DNA of 64,000 nt from Solibacillus cecembensis (lineage in GTDB: Bacteria; Bacillota; Bacilli; Bacillales_A; Planococcaceae): NCBI RefSeq assembly GCF_001439635.1, contig NZ_LMBZ01000023.1:1-64000 (forward strand), in the 5' to 3' direction. The position numbers were made by a program, and so were the translations under genes. Numbering within the stretch: position 1 is the stretch's first letter; the number at the start of each line of letters is the position of its first letter. Shown here in pieces: positions 1 to 9,099 of the stretch. The notes below the pieces were generated by a model. It saw nothing but the letters and a program-made list of their open reading frames with translations. It searched no databases and was not told the origin of the DNA.

Positions 1-47
1 ACCGCCCTTTCACGGCGGTAACACGGGTTCGAATCCCGTACGGGTCA
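1..47 (+). tRNA. tRNA-Glu (UUC), 3' part only
   Basis: The window opens inside a tRNA gene. Positions 2-18 form the anticodon stem-loop, with loop CTTTCAC giving anticodon UUC. The T arm is at about 24-40 and the 3' acceptor strand at 40-46, with discriminator A at 47. The next three bases are TCA rather than CCA, so the CCA end does not seem to be encoded. The D arm and 5' acceptor strand lie outside the window. A terminator follows directly, so this is the last gene of its transcript. Confidence 0.9.
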
Positions 48-61
48 TCATGCATAATAAG

Positions 62-102
62 AAAAACGCTACATACGTCTAAATCGTATGTAGCGTTTTT
101 TT
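62..102 (+). terminator. Intrinsic terminator after the tRNA
   Basis: CGCTACATACG pairs with CGTATGTAGCG around a short loop and is followed by seven T. It ends the tRNA transcript. Confidence 0.9.
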
Positions 103-184
103 GCGTTTTCAAAAATAGTTAAGTTGTTTCTTTTGGAGTAAAACGTCCATTTCTATTTGGTGCAAAAATAAATTCCATCCCCCC

Positions 185-215
185 TTGACCTTCTCGTTAC
201 GTTATCCTTTATAGT
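185..215 (+). promoter_or_regulatory. MerR-type promoter with 19-bp spacer
   Basis: TTGACC (185-190) and TATAGT (210-215) are separated by 19 bp. This over-long spacer is the hallmark of promoters activated by MerR-family proteins, which untwist the DNA. The spacer contains a CGTTACG-centred partial dyad like that described for Mta/TipA-type regulators. It lies just upstream of the MerR gene, so autoregulation is likely. Confidence 0.75.
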
Positions 216-235
216 ACAACATAGAGGTGATGAAA

Positions 236-988
236 ATGCTGATTAATGAATTAGCAAAGCTGTCTGGGCTGAGTAAGCGGGCGCTTCGGTACTATGATGA
301 AATTGGCTTGTTGACCCCGTCTGATACGGGAGACAATGGCTATCGTCAATATAATGTGACCGATATTGACCGACTGCAACAAATATTATTTTATCGAGAG
401 TTGGATTTTAAACTAGAAGAAATTCAGCGAATATTGGATGCACCGGATTTTAATGTGAATGAAGCACTTAGGAAACAACATGAAATGCTAGAGCAAAAAC
501 GCAATTATTTAGATGGTTTAATTATAACAATACAAAATACGATTCAAGTAATGGAAGGGGAAACGACGATGACGAACGAACAAAAATTTGAGGCGTTTAA
601 AAATAAGATGATTGAAGATAATGACAAGCAGTACGGGGAAGAAATTCGTGGGAAATATGGGGAAGAGCAAGTTTTAGCAAGCTACGGTAAATTGAAAAAT
701 ATGACAGAAGAACAATATGAATCGGTTAACCAACTAGAACAAATGCTGTTTGAGCGCTTAAAGGAAGCAATGGTGGGTGGAGATGCAAGCGCTGAAGTTG
801 CAATGGAAGTAGCAGAATTGCATAAACGTTGGCTCAGCTTTTATTGGGCAAAGTATACGCCGCAAGCGCATGCAGGCCTAGCGCAAATGTATTTACACGA
901 TGAACGTTTCACTGCATATTATGATGATAGAGTTGGTAAGGGCGCAACGCAATTTTTACATGATGCGATTTTAGAATATGTAAAGTAA
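236..988 (+). CDS. mta: MerR-family multidrug-type activator with TipAS domain (Mta-like)
   Basis: This is a DNA-binding transcription activator. Residues 1-70 are a MerR winged helix with the signature RYYDEIGLL. A coiled-coil dimerisation helix follows (about 75-110), then a C-terminal TipAS ligand-binding domain (about 115-250). The length, 250 residues, is typical of B. subtilis Mta, which turns on multidrug efflux genes and itself. ATG 236 is chosen because GAGGTGA at 224-230 sits five bases before it; GTG 227 would overlap that site. The promoter with a 19-bp spacer directly upstream supports autoactivation. No efflux gene is adjacent, so its targets are elsewhere, and the ligand is unknown. 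Confidence 0.85.
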   Translation: MLINELAKLSGLSKRALRYYDEIGLLTPSDTGDNGYRQYNVTDIDRLQQILFYRELDFKLEEIQRILDAPDFNVNEALRKQHEMLEQKRNYLDGLIITIQNTIQVMEGETTMTNEQKFEAFKNKMIEDNDKQYGEEIRGKYGEEQVLASYGKLKNMTEEQYESVNQLEQMLFERLKEAMVGGDASAEVAMEVAELHKRWLSFYWAKYTPQAHAGLAQMYLHDERFTAYYDDRVGKGATQFLHDAILEYVK

Positions 989-1076
989 CGCTGTATACAG
1001 CATAACCTTCTAATTCCCTAGCTATGTTTAAAATCAAAAATATAGGAAATAAATAGAGAGATTAGGGGGGCTAGAA

Positions 1077-1415
1077 ATGGATGCAAATCAATTAAAACAA
1101 TTTAAAAAACAGTTAACGGATGAATTAGCAAATTTACAAGCGCATATTCACGAGGTGCCAACTGCGGAAAACTCGGAGCTATCATCGGTAGAAACACACC
1201 CGGCGGATGCTGCTACGGACTTAACAATCGTAACGACAGAAATTACGATGGATGATTTTAAAGAAGAAGAAATTGAAAAAATACAACTCGCTTTAAAGGC
1301 AATGGAAGAAGGAACCTATGGCCGTTGTATCGTATGCAATGAGGAAATCTCATTTGGGCGGTTAGAAGTGATTCCGACAGCTCTTACATGTGTAGATCAT
1401 TCCGATGAAGTATGA
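1077..1415 (+). CDS. yteA: TraR/DksA-type zinc finger protein (YteA-like)
   Basis: This 112-residue protein has an N-terminal helical hairpin and a C-terminal zinc finger, as in the DksA/TraR family, whose members bind RNA polymerase or act as small stress regulators. The visible ligands are C84-x2-C87 and, 17 residues later, C105. The fourth position is H108 (CVDH) rather than cysteine. AGGGGGG precedes ATG 1077. The gene stands alone between the MerR gene and the men operon, with its own terminator. The specific role of YteA proteins is unclear. Confidence 0.8.
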   Translation: MDANQLKQFKKQLTDELANLQAHIHEVPTAENSELSSVETHPADAATDLTIVTTEITMDDFKEEEIEKIQLALKAMEEGTYGRCIVCNEEISFGRLEVIPTALTCVDHSDEV

Positions 1416-1430
1416 AAATTAGTGCTATAT

Positions 1431-1478
1431 AAAAATCCAGCTACTCGTGCGAAATTTGCACAAGTGGCTGGATTTTTT
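1431..1478 (+). terminator. Intrinsic terminator of yteA
   Basis: AAAAATCCAGC pairs with GCTGGATTTTTT, with further partial pairing inside, followed by T residues. Confidence 0.9.
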
Positions 1479-1830
1479 AGTGAATAACAGGAAAGGGTAT
1501 CAATTTTCCCTTGTTCTTAATCTATTATGGGAAGTAAGTAAAAATGATGCCAATAGAATTGTCGTTATCAAGCCTTAGTTTAAAACGTGTATTCACTCCA
1601 ATGATTTTTGACATAAAGTATTCAGCTTCATACTCTAATCAATATCCCCACTTTTCTAATTGAACGTAAACAAAATGAAAAGGGCAATAGCTTATCCATA
1701 CAACCTTTGTTTGAAAAATGGTATGATAGGAAAGACATTATTTACAGGGCGAACGTAAATAAGTGAATAATTGATTAAAATAATGAACGAACAAACTTAG
1801 TGAATATGCAACGTGACGGAGGGAATTTTC
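1479..1830. other. Intergenic region upstream of menF
   Basis: No coding potential or convincing RNA structure was seen. The best -10-like hexamer is TATGAT at 1722-1727, about 100 bp before menF, but no good -35 is paired with it. The menF ribosome binding site GGAGGG is at 1818-1823. Confidence 0.5.
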
Positions 1831-3213
1831 ATGCAACACAAGTGGTACAATGCCACTGAGATAGAAGTAGGCTTAAATTCGAAGCGAAGTTTTTATATGG
1901 AAACAATAGAGGTAAGCCATTTATCAGCGTTGGCTTTTTTTGCGGCGGGTGAATCGCTTTACGGGAAACGTCGATTTTATTGGCAAAATCGTGAAAAAAC
2001 GTTTACATTAGTTGGCTTAGGACATGCCTATGTAATCGAAAATAACGATGGTGAAAATCGTTTCGATCATGTAGAGCATGAATGGAAAAAATTGACGAAC
2101 CAAATTGTTCAAGAAGAACAGGAATTACAGCCGATTTTATTTGGTGGCTTTACGTTTGATCCAAAAAACGAAGTATCCGGGGAATGGTCAAATTTCCCTC
2201 AAAGCTTTTTTACAGTGGCCACGCATCAATTAGTCATTCGTAATGACAAAGTGTATGTAACGATTCATTTAATGACAGAAGAAGAAAATAGTGAATCGCT
2301 TTTTGACAATTTACGAAAAGAGCGTGATGCATTCATTCAGGTAGCACAGCTGAATGAAGTAAAAACGTATGCAAAGCCGTCGATGATTAGCTACGGGGAA
2401 CCACATAAAGAGGCTTATTTACAATCCATTGATCAAGTAACGGATTTAATTAAAGCAAATGAGGCGCAAAAGGTTGTCATTGCACGTTCATTAGCGTTGC
2501 AATTTGAGCAAGCAATTTCATCACATCAAATTTTATCGCATGTTGAAAATGAACAGCCAAATAGCTATTTATTTGGGTTAGAGCATCAGGACATGCTCTT
2601 TTACGGGGCATCTCCTGAACGATTAGTGAAAGTCGAGAATGGTCTAGCTTATTCTTCGTGTGTCGCAGGTTCGATTAAGCGCGGCAAAACAGCAGAAGAT
2701 GATGAGGCGCTTGGTCAAAGCTTATTAAATGATACAAAAAATCGCGGTGAGCATCATTATGTAGTGGAAATGATTACAGAAACATTCGAAAAAAATTGCT
2801 CAGATGTTAAAGTGCCAAACGATCCAAAATTGCTGAAAATAAGAGATATCCAGCATTTATATACACCGGTAGAAGGGAAGTTACAAGATGATGCGACGAT
2901 TTTACAATTCGTAAAGCATTTGCACCCTACTCCAGCTCTCGGTGGTGTTCCAAGAATGCAGGCACTCGAAATGATTCGAAAATATGAGCCGATGAATCGC
3001 GGACTTTATGCGGCACCAATTGGTTGGTTGGACGCAGATGGTAACGGAGAGTTTGCCGTTGCAATTCGTTCGGCGGCTTTAGTGAAGGATAAGGCTTATT
3101 TATATGCGGGAGGCGGCATTGTAGCGGATTCTGACGCAGCTTCAGAGTATGACGAAACGCTGGTGAAGTTCCGTCCAATGTTACGCGCTTTAGGGGGACA
3201 ATTACATGAATGA
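1831..3213 (+). CDS. menF: Isochorismate synthase (menaquinone biosynthesis)
   Basis: MenF converts chorismate to isochorismate, the committed step to menaquinone. The C-terminal two thirds form a chorismate-binding domain: the KVVIARS segment holds the expected catalytic lysine, GSIKRG and the TKNRGEHHYVVEMI helix form the core, and HPTPALGG and GGIVADS complete it. GGAGGG at 1818-1823 selects ATG 1831, giving 460 residues. The stop overlaps the menD start by 8 nt, so translation is probably coupled. It begins a menF-D-H-B operon. A salicylate-pathway isochorismate synthase is possible by domain, but the neighbours settle the role. Confidence 0.95.
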   Translation: MQHKWYNATEIEVGLNSKRSFYMETIEVSHLSALAFFAAGESLYGKRRFYWQNREKTFTLVGLGHAYVIENNDGENRFDHVEHEWKKLTNQIVQEEQELQPILFGGFTFDPKNEVSGEWSNFPQSFFTVATHQLVIRNDKVYVTIHLMTEEENSESLFDNLRKERDAFIQVAQLNEVKTYAKPSMISYGEPHKEAYLQSIDQVTDLIKANEAQKVVIARSLALQFEQAISSHQILSHVENEQPNSYLFGLEHQDMLFYGASPERLVKVENGLAYSSCVAGSIKRGKTAEDDEALGQSLLNDTKNRGEHHYVVEMITETFEKNCSDVKVPNDPKLLKIRDIQHLYTPVEGKLQDDATILQFVKHLHPTPALGGVPRMQALEMIRKYEPMNRGLYAAPIGWLDADGNGEFAVAIRSAALVKDKAYLYAGGGIVADSDAASEYDETLVKFRPMLRALGGQLHE

Positions 3214-4939
3214 ACGTGAAGTTTTAACGAATTATGTATATAAAATTGTCGCAACGCTTGTACAAGCAGGTGTTAAAAATGTTGTCATTAGTCCAGGGTC
3301 ACGCTCGACACCACTTGCCTATGCGTTTGCATCAACAGAAGCGTTTCAAATGCACCGACAAGTAGATGAACGTGCGGCAGCTTTTTATGCACTAGGTTTA
3401 GCGAAATCTACAGCAAAACCAGTCGTGCTTTTGTGTACGTCTGGCACAGCAGCAGCAAATTACTACCCAGCGATTATCGAGGCAAAATATGCGCGTGTGC
3501 CACTCATTGTTTTAACGGCGGATCGTCCACATGAATTACGTGAAGTGGGTGCACCACAGACGATTAATCAAGTACGCATATACGGTGAAAATGTAAAGTG
3601 GTCGGCGGAATTCCCAATTCCAGATGACGCACCACAAACATTGCCATTTATTGAACGACATACCGTGCGCGCGGTCAATATTGCGATGACTGCCCCGTAT
3701 GGACCGGTTCATCTCAATATCCCATTCCGTGAACCATTGTTAATTGATTTTAAAGGAAATTTACCAAAACCAACATTTGCGCGTAGCTATATAAGTGAAT
3801 TAGCACCTTCGAAAACTGCGATTACAGAATTAGCGCAGATGATTAACCAAACGCGTACAGGGTTAATTATTGTAGGGGAATTACCACTTGGTACTGATAC
3901 GTCGTATTTATGGGATTTCATTCGCAAAGTGCAATGGCCTGTCATGATTGAGAGTCTATCGAATTTGCGCACTGAAGTACCTGAAGACTGCCAGCTTTAC
4001 GCGATTTCTACATACGATGCATTAATGAAAAATGAGCGATTTAAACGCAATGTAGCACCACAAACAGTCATTCGCTTTGGTGCCCAGCCTGTATCGAAGT
4101 TTTTAATGAAATTTATTGAGCATGCCCAGCCACAAAGCTATGTCATTATAGATGAAGATCCAATGTACCGTGATTCAACACATGTTTCTACCCATTTCAT
4201 TCAAGCGCTTGTTGGACAATGGTTAGCTGACATGCCAATTGATAATCGATTAACAGAGGCTCCGTTTGCGCAATTTTGGAAAATGGCTGATTTGCTTGCA
4301 TTAGATGTTATCGAAAAATATGCAGCTGATGCGACAGATGAAGGAGCTATGGTGCAAGCAATGCTCGAAAACTTATCGAATGAAGCAGATTTATTCGTGA
4401 GCAGTAGCATGCCAATTCGTGATTTGGATACGTTTTTGACTACTTCTAAAAAAGATTTACAAGTGTTTGCGAACCGAGGTACGAATGGCATTGATGGTGT
4501 GATGTCAACGGCGCTTGGATTTAGCAAAGGGCGACCTCAGCGTCAAACGTATATCTTAATCGGGGATTTAGCATTTTTACATGATGTGAATGCCTTTATT
4601 GCTACGCGTTATCAACCATGTGATGTGACGGTAGTTGTCATGAATAATGATGGTGGGGGAATTTTCTCCTATTTACCGCAAGCATCGGTGGAAGCACATT
4701 ATGAGGATTTATTCGGTACGCCAACAGCACTTACATTCGAGCAAGTAGCGGCTATGTATGACTTTGACTATCAAAAGGCTTCGAATGTCGATGAACTTGT
4801 CACAGCATTACAGCAAACGAAACAAAGTGCTGTGAAAATTATTGAAGGCTTTACGAATCGCGCGGATAATGTGACGGAACATCGTGCATTGTGGAACCGT
4901 GTTCAAGAGGTGCTAAACGAATGGCTCGATTCATTGTAA
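3206..4939 (+). CDS. menD: SEPHCHC synthase MenD, ThDP-dependent
   Basis: MenD condenses isochorismate with 2-oxoglutarate, releasing CO2, to make SEPHCHC. At 577 residues it is full length. SPGSRSTPLA binds substrate, VDERAAAF carries the glutamate that activates thiamine diphosphate, and IGDLAFLHD followed by NNDGGGIFSYLP forms the C-terminal ThDP/metal site. AGGGGG (3192-3197) precedes ATG 3206. It overlaps menF by 8 nt and menH by 19 nt, so the three genes are tightly co-translated. Confidence 0.97.
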   Translation: MNEREVLTNYVYKIVATLVQAGVKNVVISPGSRSTPLAYAFASTEAFQMHRQVDERAAAFYALGLAKSTAKPVVLLCTSGTAAANYYPAIIEAKYARVPLIVLTADRPHELREVGAPQTINQVRIYGENVKWSAEFPIPDDAPQTLPFIERHTVRAVNIAMTAPYGPVHLNIPFREPLLIDFKGNLPKPTFARSYISELAPSKTAITELAQMINQTRTGLIIVGELPLGTDTSYLWDFIRKVQWPVMIESLSNLRTEVPEDCQLYAISTYDALMKNERFKRNVAPQTVIRFGAQPVSKFLMKFIEHAQPQSYVIIDEDPMYRDSTHVSTHFIQALVGQWLADMPIDNRLTEAPFAQFWKMADLLALDVIEKYAADATDEGAMVQAMLENLSNEADLFVSSSMPIRDLDTFLTTSKKDLQVFANRGTNGIDGVMSTALGFSKGRPQRQTYILIGDLAFLHDVNAFIATRYQPCDVTVVVMNNDGGGIFSYLPQASVEAHYEDLFGTPTALTFEQVAAMYDFDYQKASNVDELVTALQQTKQSAVKIIEGFTNRADNVTEHRALWNRVQEVLNEWLDSL

Positions 4940-5733
4940 ATGAGCAAGTGGTTCATGTAGAAATTTTTAATGAACAAGCCGAAAAAACGCTGGTACTGTT
5001 ACATGGCTTTACAGGCAGTACAAAAACGTGGCAACATGTCGTAAAGGAACTACCCGCTTCTGTGAAAATCATTGCGATAGATTTGGTCGGGCATGGGCAA
5101 AGTGCAGCGCCACAAACGGTAGATGCTTATTCAATGGAAGCGCAAATTCAATTGCTAGAAGATCTGTTTGAGCAGCTAGTAGTTCGGACGTTTACACTTG
5201 TCGGTTATTCGATGGGGGGACGTGTTGCATTAAGTTATACAGCGCGTTACCCGAAGCGTGTCGCACAGCTTATTTTAGAAAGTGCATCACCTGGGCTTGA
5301 AGAACAAGCTGGACGACTCGCTCGAAAAAATGCAGATGATACGTTAGCCGATAAAATTGTTCACTACGGTTTGCAATCGTTTATTGACAAGTGGGAGAAC
5401 ATTCCTCTTTTCGCTTCACAAAAAAATTTGCAACAAGCCGTTCAAGCTGAAATACGAAATGAACGAATGATGCAAAGAGAAATTGGTTTGGCCAATAGTT
5501 TGCGCGGGATGGGTACAGGTGTCATGCCAGCACTTTGGAACGAACTGAAAAAAATTGCGGTTCCTGTTACATTAATTACAGGTGAATTGGATCAGAAATT
5601 TATCACGTTGAATGAACAAATGCAACAGCGACTGCCAAATGCAAAACATATGATAGTTCCAGCTGTTGGACATGCAATTCATGTGGAAAATCCGATAAAG
5701 TTTGCTACAATAGTAAAGGAAACGATTTCATAA
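4921..5733 (+). CDS. menH: SHCHC synthase MenH, alpha/beta hydrolase
   Basis: MenH eliminates pyruvate from SEPHCHC to give SHCHC. It has the alpha/beta hydrolase fold with an oxyanion segment LLHGFTGS, nucleophile elbow GYSMGG (Ser97), an acidic residue in GELDQKF and the catalytic histidine in VGHAIHVENP. ATG 4921 is chosen because AAGAGGTG lies 10 nt upstream; an in-frame ATG at 4891 would add ten residues without a ribosome binding site. It gives 270 residues, the usual size. Sequence alone would not separate it from other hydrolases, but its place between menD and menB does. Confidence 0.92.
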   Translation: MARFIVNEQVVHVEIFNEQAEKTLVLLHGFTGSTKTWQHVVKELPASVKIIAIDLVGHGQSAAPQTVDAYSMEAQIQLLEDLFEQLVVRTFTLVGYSMGGRVALSYTARYPKRVAQLILESASPGLEEQAGRLARKNADDTLADKIVHYGLQSFIDKWENIPLFASQKNLQQAVQAEIRNERMMQREIGLANSLRGMGTGVMPALWNELKKIAVPVTLITGELDQKFITLNEQMQQRLPNAKHMIVPAVGHAIHVENPIKFATIVKETIS

Positions 5734-5759
5734 ATTTAAATGACTAAGGGGAAATGACG

Positions 5760-6584
5760 ATGACTAAGCAACGTTTATGGACTTCATTACATACGTATGA
5801 AGATATTAAGTATGAGTTTTATAACGGGATCGCAAAAATTACGATTAACCGTCCAGAAGTACGCAACGCATTCCGCCCAAAAACAACAGCGGAAATGATC
5901 GACGCATTTACACGTGCACGTGATGATGAGCGTGTAGGTACAATTATTTTAACTGGTGAAGGTGAACATGCATTCTGTTCAGGCGGCGACCAAAAAGTAC
6001 GCGGTAACGGCGGATATGTAGGCGAAGATAATATTCCTCGTTTAAATGTTTTAGATTTACAAACATTAATCCGTAAAATTCCAAAGCCGGTAGTGGCAAT
6101 GGTTGCAGGTTATGCAATCGGCGGTGGTCACGTATTACATGTTGTATGTGACTTAACAATTGCTGCTGAAAATGCTCGTTTCGGACAAACAGGTCCAAAA
6201 GTTGGTTCATTTGACGCTGGTTACGGTTCGGGCTATTTAGCACGTATCGTTGGCCATAAAAAGGCACGTGAAATTTGGTACTTATGCCGTCAATATGACG
6301 CACAAGAAGCACTTGATATGGGCTTAGTTAATACGGTGGTACCATACGAGCAATTAGAAGACGAAACAGTAAAATGGTGTGAAGAAATGCTTGAAATGTC
6401 ACCAACTGCATTACGTTTCTTAAAAGCTGCAATGAACGCAGATACAGATGGTTTAGCAGGTATCCAGCAATTAGCTGGTGACGCGACACTTTTATACTAT
6501 ACAACGGAAGAAGCAAAAGAAGGTCGTGACGCATTCAAAGAAAAGCGTAAACCTGATTTCGGTCAATTCCCACGTTTCCCTTGA
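5760..6584 (+). CDS. menB: 1,4-dihydroxy-2-naphthoyl-CoA synthase MenB
   Basis: MenB closes the second ring of o-succinylbenzoyl-CoA to form DHNA-CoA. It is a crotonase-fold protein of 274 residues. FCSGGDQKVRG and YAIGGGHVLH hold the oxyanion-hole backbone, and GQTGPKVGSFDAGYGSGYLA is the MenB-specific signature. The C-terminus FGQFPRFP is the conserved MenB tail. ATG 5760 is eight bases after AAGGGG; ATG 5754 is only two bases after it. It is the last gene of the men operon before a terminator. Confidence 0.97.
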   Translation: MTKQRLWTSLHTYEDIKYEFYNGIAKITINRPEVRNAFRPKTTAEMIDAFTRARDDERVGTIILTGEGEHAFCSGGDQKVRGNGGYVGEDNIPRLNVLDLQTLIRKIPKPVVAMVAGYAIGGGHVLHVVCDLTIAAENARFGQTGPKVGSFDAGYGSGYLARIVGHKKAREIWYLCRQYDAQEALDMGLVNTVVPYEQLEDETVKWCEEMLEMSPTALRFLKAAMNADTDGLAGIQQLAGDATLLYYTTEEAKEGRDAFKEKRKPDFGQFPRFP

Positions 6585-6602
6585 TGGGTTAGCATACATC
6601 AC

Positions 6603-6637
6603 GAAAAGAGCATACACTTTGTGTGCTCTTTTCTTTT
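6603..6637 (+). terminator. Terminator between menB and menE
   Basis: AAAAGAGCA pairs with TGCTCTTTT, with a small bulge and a tight loop, followed by a T-rich tail. It separates menE from the menFDHB transcript. Confidence 0.8.
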
Positions 6638-6720
6638 GGAATAGAATGTGAAAAATAATCGTATGAATGAGCAACGACGCAGATGAATATAAATAAGGGA
6701 TAAGAAAGTTGAGGAAAACA

Positions 6721-8178
6721 ATGCAACCAAACTGGATTAAACAACGCGCTTATTTAACGCCGAACCGAATTGCCTTAAGTTTTCATAAGCAACAATGGAC
6801 ATTCCAAGAGCTGTATGAACAATCTGTCAAAATGGCGTATCAATTAAATGCTTTTGGATTAACGAATGGGAAGCGGGTCGCGATTTTATCACCATCTACC
6901 CCACAACTTATACAAGTCATTTATAGCTGCATGCAAGCACAATGTGAAATGGTTATGTTAAATAGTCGGCTTTCTAAGCAAGAGTTAGCGTATCAAATAG
7001 AAGATGCCGAAGTAGATGCCATATTAGTCCATGATGATGAAATCGCAAAACTTCAACCCGATGCGCGGATTATTCGATTTTCAGAGCTTATGCAAAAACA
7101 ACAGCAACCCTTTGAAATTGCACCGGAATGGGACGAGCAGTTTGCGATGACCATTATGTATACGTCTGGAACGACCGGTTTTCCAAAGGGCGTTTGCCAA
7201 ACGGTAGGCAACCATAGCGCGAGTGCCATTAGTTCCGCATTAAATTTAGGCATAAAAGAGCAAGATACATGGCTTTGTACGGTACCGATTTTTCATATAA
7301 GTGGTTTTTCAATTGTTGTGAGGTCGTTATTATACGGCATGAAAATACGTTTATATGAAAAATTTGATGGCATACAATGTGCAGAAGAAATTATCCAAGG
7401 CACAGTTACGAAAATGTCTGTCGTCGCTGTGACGTTAGAAATGATTTTAACAGAGATGGAGCAGCAAAATAAAAAGGCAAGTCACGAGTTTACGACGATG
7501 CTTGCGGGTGGCGGACCTGTTCCGGTGGATTATTTAAAACGTGCGAGCAAATTAGAAATTCCCGTTGCGCAAACGTACGGGATGACAGAAACAGCTTCTC
7601 AAACGGCGACTTTAGCGAATGAGGATGCAATGAATCACCTTGGTTCGGCAGGGAAGCCCTTGTTTTTTAATCAAATTCAAATTGCCAAACAGCAAGGCGA
7701 AGAAATTGGTGAAATATTAATTCGCGGTCCCCATGTTACACCAAGTTATATCGGAAAATATAAAGATACGCCGACAACGGTAGACGGCTGGCTGCATACG
7801 GGGGATTTAGGCTATTTAGATGAAGACGGTTATTTATATGTTGTGGATCGACGCGCGGATTTAATTATTTCTGGTGGTGAAAATATTTATCCGGCTGAAA
7901 TAGAGAATTGTCTTTTAGCGCATCCGAGGGTAAAAGAAGCTGGGGTTTGTGGGATTGCGCATGAAAAATGGGGACAAGTGCCAATCGCTTTTGTTGTAAA
8001 GAAAAATGACGTAACAGAGCAGGAAATCATCGACTTCTGTAAACAAAGCCTTGCGAATTATAAAATGCCGAAATCGATCTATTTTGTAAATAAATTACCG
8101 CGTAATGGTTCGAATAAATTAGTAAGAAGAAATTTATTGCAGCTACTTGATGGGGAAAATGATTGCAAAGCTGACTGA
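6721..8178 (+). CDS. menE: o-succinylbenzoate-CoA ligase MenE
   Basis: MenE adenylates o-succinylbenzoate and joins it to CoA, supplying the MenB substrate. It belongs to the ANL superfamily: the phosphate-binding loop is YTSGTTGFPKG, the adenine-binding motif is YGMTET, TGDLGYLDEDG marks the hinge, and the C-terminal NGSNK carries the catalytic lysine. Two starts are possible: TTG 6709 after AAGGGA, or ATG 6721 after GAGGA. I prefer ATG, giving 485 residues. It stands behind a terminator, so it has its own promoter or relies on readthrough. menC, which usually follows, is absent here. Confidence 0.95.
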   Translation: MQPNWIKQRAYLTPNRIALSFHKQQWTFQELYEQSVKMAYQLNAFGLTNGKRVAILSPSTPQLIQVIYSCMQAQCEMVMLNSRLSKQELAYQIEDAEVDAILVHDDEIAKLQPDARIIRFSELMQKQQQPFEIAPEWDEQFAMTIMYTSGTTGFPKGVCQTVGNHSASAISSALNLGIKEQDTWLCTVPIFHISGFSIVVRSLLYGMKIRLYEKFDGIQCAEEIIQGTVTKMSVVAVTLEMILTEMEQQNKKASHEFTTMLAGGGPVPVDYLKRASKLEIPVAQTYGMTETASQTATLANEDAMNHLGSAGKPLFFNQIQIAKQQGEEIGEILIRGPHVTPSYIGKYKDTPTTVDGWLHTGDLGYLDEDGYLYVVDRRADLIISGGENIYPAEIENCLLAHPRVKEAGVCGIAHEKWGQVPIAFVVKKNDVTEQEIIDFCKQSLANYKMPKSIYFVNKLPRNGSNKLVRRNLLQLLDGENDCKAD

Positions 8179-8202
8179 TATACCATTTGGAGGCCCAATT
8201 TT

Positions 8203-9099
8203 ATGAAAATGTTAATACGTTTATTGTTAGCAACATTATTATTCATGTGTACTTTACCGCCTGTATGGAGTGTTTTTGAGACAAATATAGTGTATGCTGA
8301 TCAAATTTCTACTGAGAAAACTTTAAAAGATGACATTTTAAAACAGATGGGAAATTATAATAAAAACTTTACTTTTTCTTATGAAGGGGATTTTGCAAAA
8401 TTAAAGACAGTACTTAAAAAGACGATGGATGAGATTCGAAAAGAACATCAATATATTTATGAAAATACTTCAAAATGGGAAATGAAGATGAAGTATACGG
8501 GGAATAAGGGAACGATTACTTTTAATATGACCTATTTGACCGATCAAAAAAAGGAATTGTACGTCAATGCGGAAGTCGATAAAATTTTGCCGAAAATAAT
8601 TAAAAAAGGCGCGACTGAATTTGAAAAAGTGAAAGCCGTGCATGATTATATTGTGTTAAATGGAAGTTACTCAAGCAATACAAAAAATAGTCAGTATACA
8701 ACTTATACATTTTTAACGGAGCAAAAAGGTGTTTGTCAGGCATATGCTTTACTTATGTATAAAATGCTAGAAGAATTAAATGTAGAGGCTAAATACGTCA
8801 AAGGCTATTCTAATAATGAGCGCCATGCATGGATTTTAGCTAAAGTAAATAACGAGTGGTATCATGTAGATCCGACATGGGACGACCCGATTGGCAACAA
8901 AAATGATGAGGTTCGCTATAAATACTTCATGTTAACAGATAAGCAAATGGCTAAAACGCATTTTTGGGAACAAGATGAATATCCAGCGGCAAAAAGTGAG
9001 AAATACAAAGGTTTTCAAGTAGCGAATCAGGCGTTCACGATTAAAAACCAATTTTACTTTATTAGCGAAAAAAACAAAAAATGTATCAAATGGACTTAG
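8203..9099 (+). CDS. Secreted transglutaminase-like protein, possibly frameshifted at the 3' end
   Basis: The protein has an N-terminal signal peptide (about 1-32, cleavage near YADQ) and a central transglutaminase core. The cysteine-protease-like triad is visible: C178 in GVCQAYA, H208 in RHAW and D223 in HVDPTWDDP. Bacterial members act as proteases or cross-linkers at the cell surface; the substrate is unknown. TTGGAGG precedes ATG 8203. The reading frame stops at 9099 just after an A6 run (9076-9081). The neighbouring frame continues with MYQMDLATLKVKAIAKI, which fits the preceding FYFISEKNKK as a beta-repeat, to a stop at 9171. A one-base loss is therefore likely. Confidence 0.75.
   Translation: MKMLIRLLLATLLFMCTLPPVWSVFETNIVYADQISTEKTLKDDILKQMGNYNKNFTFSYEGDFAKLKTVLKKTMDEIRKEHQYIYENTSKWEMKMKYTGNKGTITFNMTYLTDQKKELYVNAEVDKILPKIIKKGATEFEKVKAVHDYIVLNGSYSSNTKNSQYTTYTFLTEQKGVCQAYALLMYKMLEELNVEAKYVKGYSNNERHAWILAKVNNEWYHVDPTWDDPIGNKNDEVRYKYFMLTDKQMAKTHFWEQDEYPAAKSEKYKGFQVANQAFTIKNQFYFISEKNKKCIKWT

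Noticed and set aside
2927..3178. Minus-strand open frame inside menF
   Set aside because: It is a shadow of menF; the plus strand matches the chorismate-binding family and the minus frame has no ribosome binding site.
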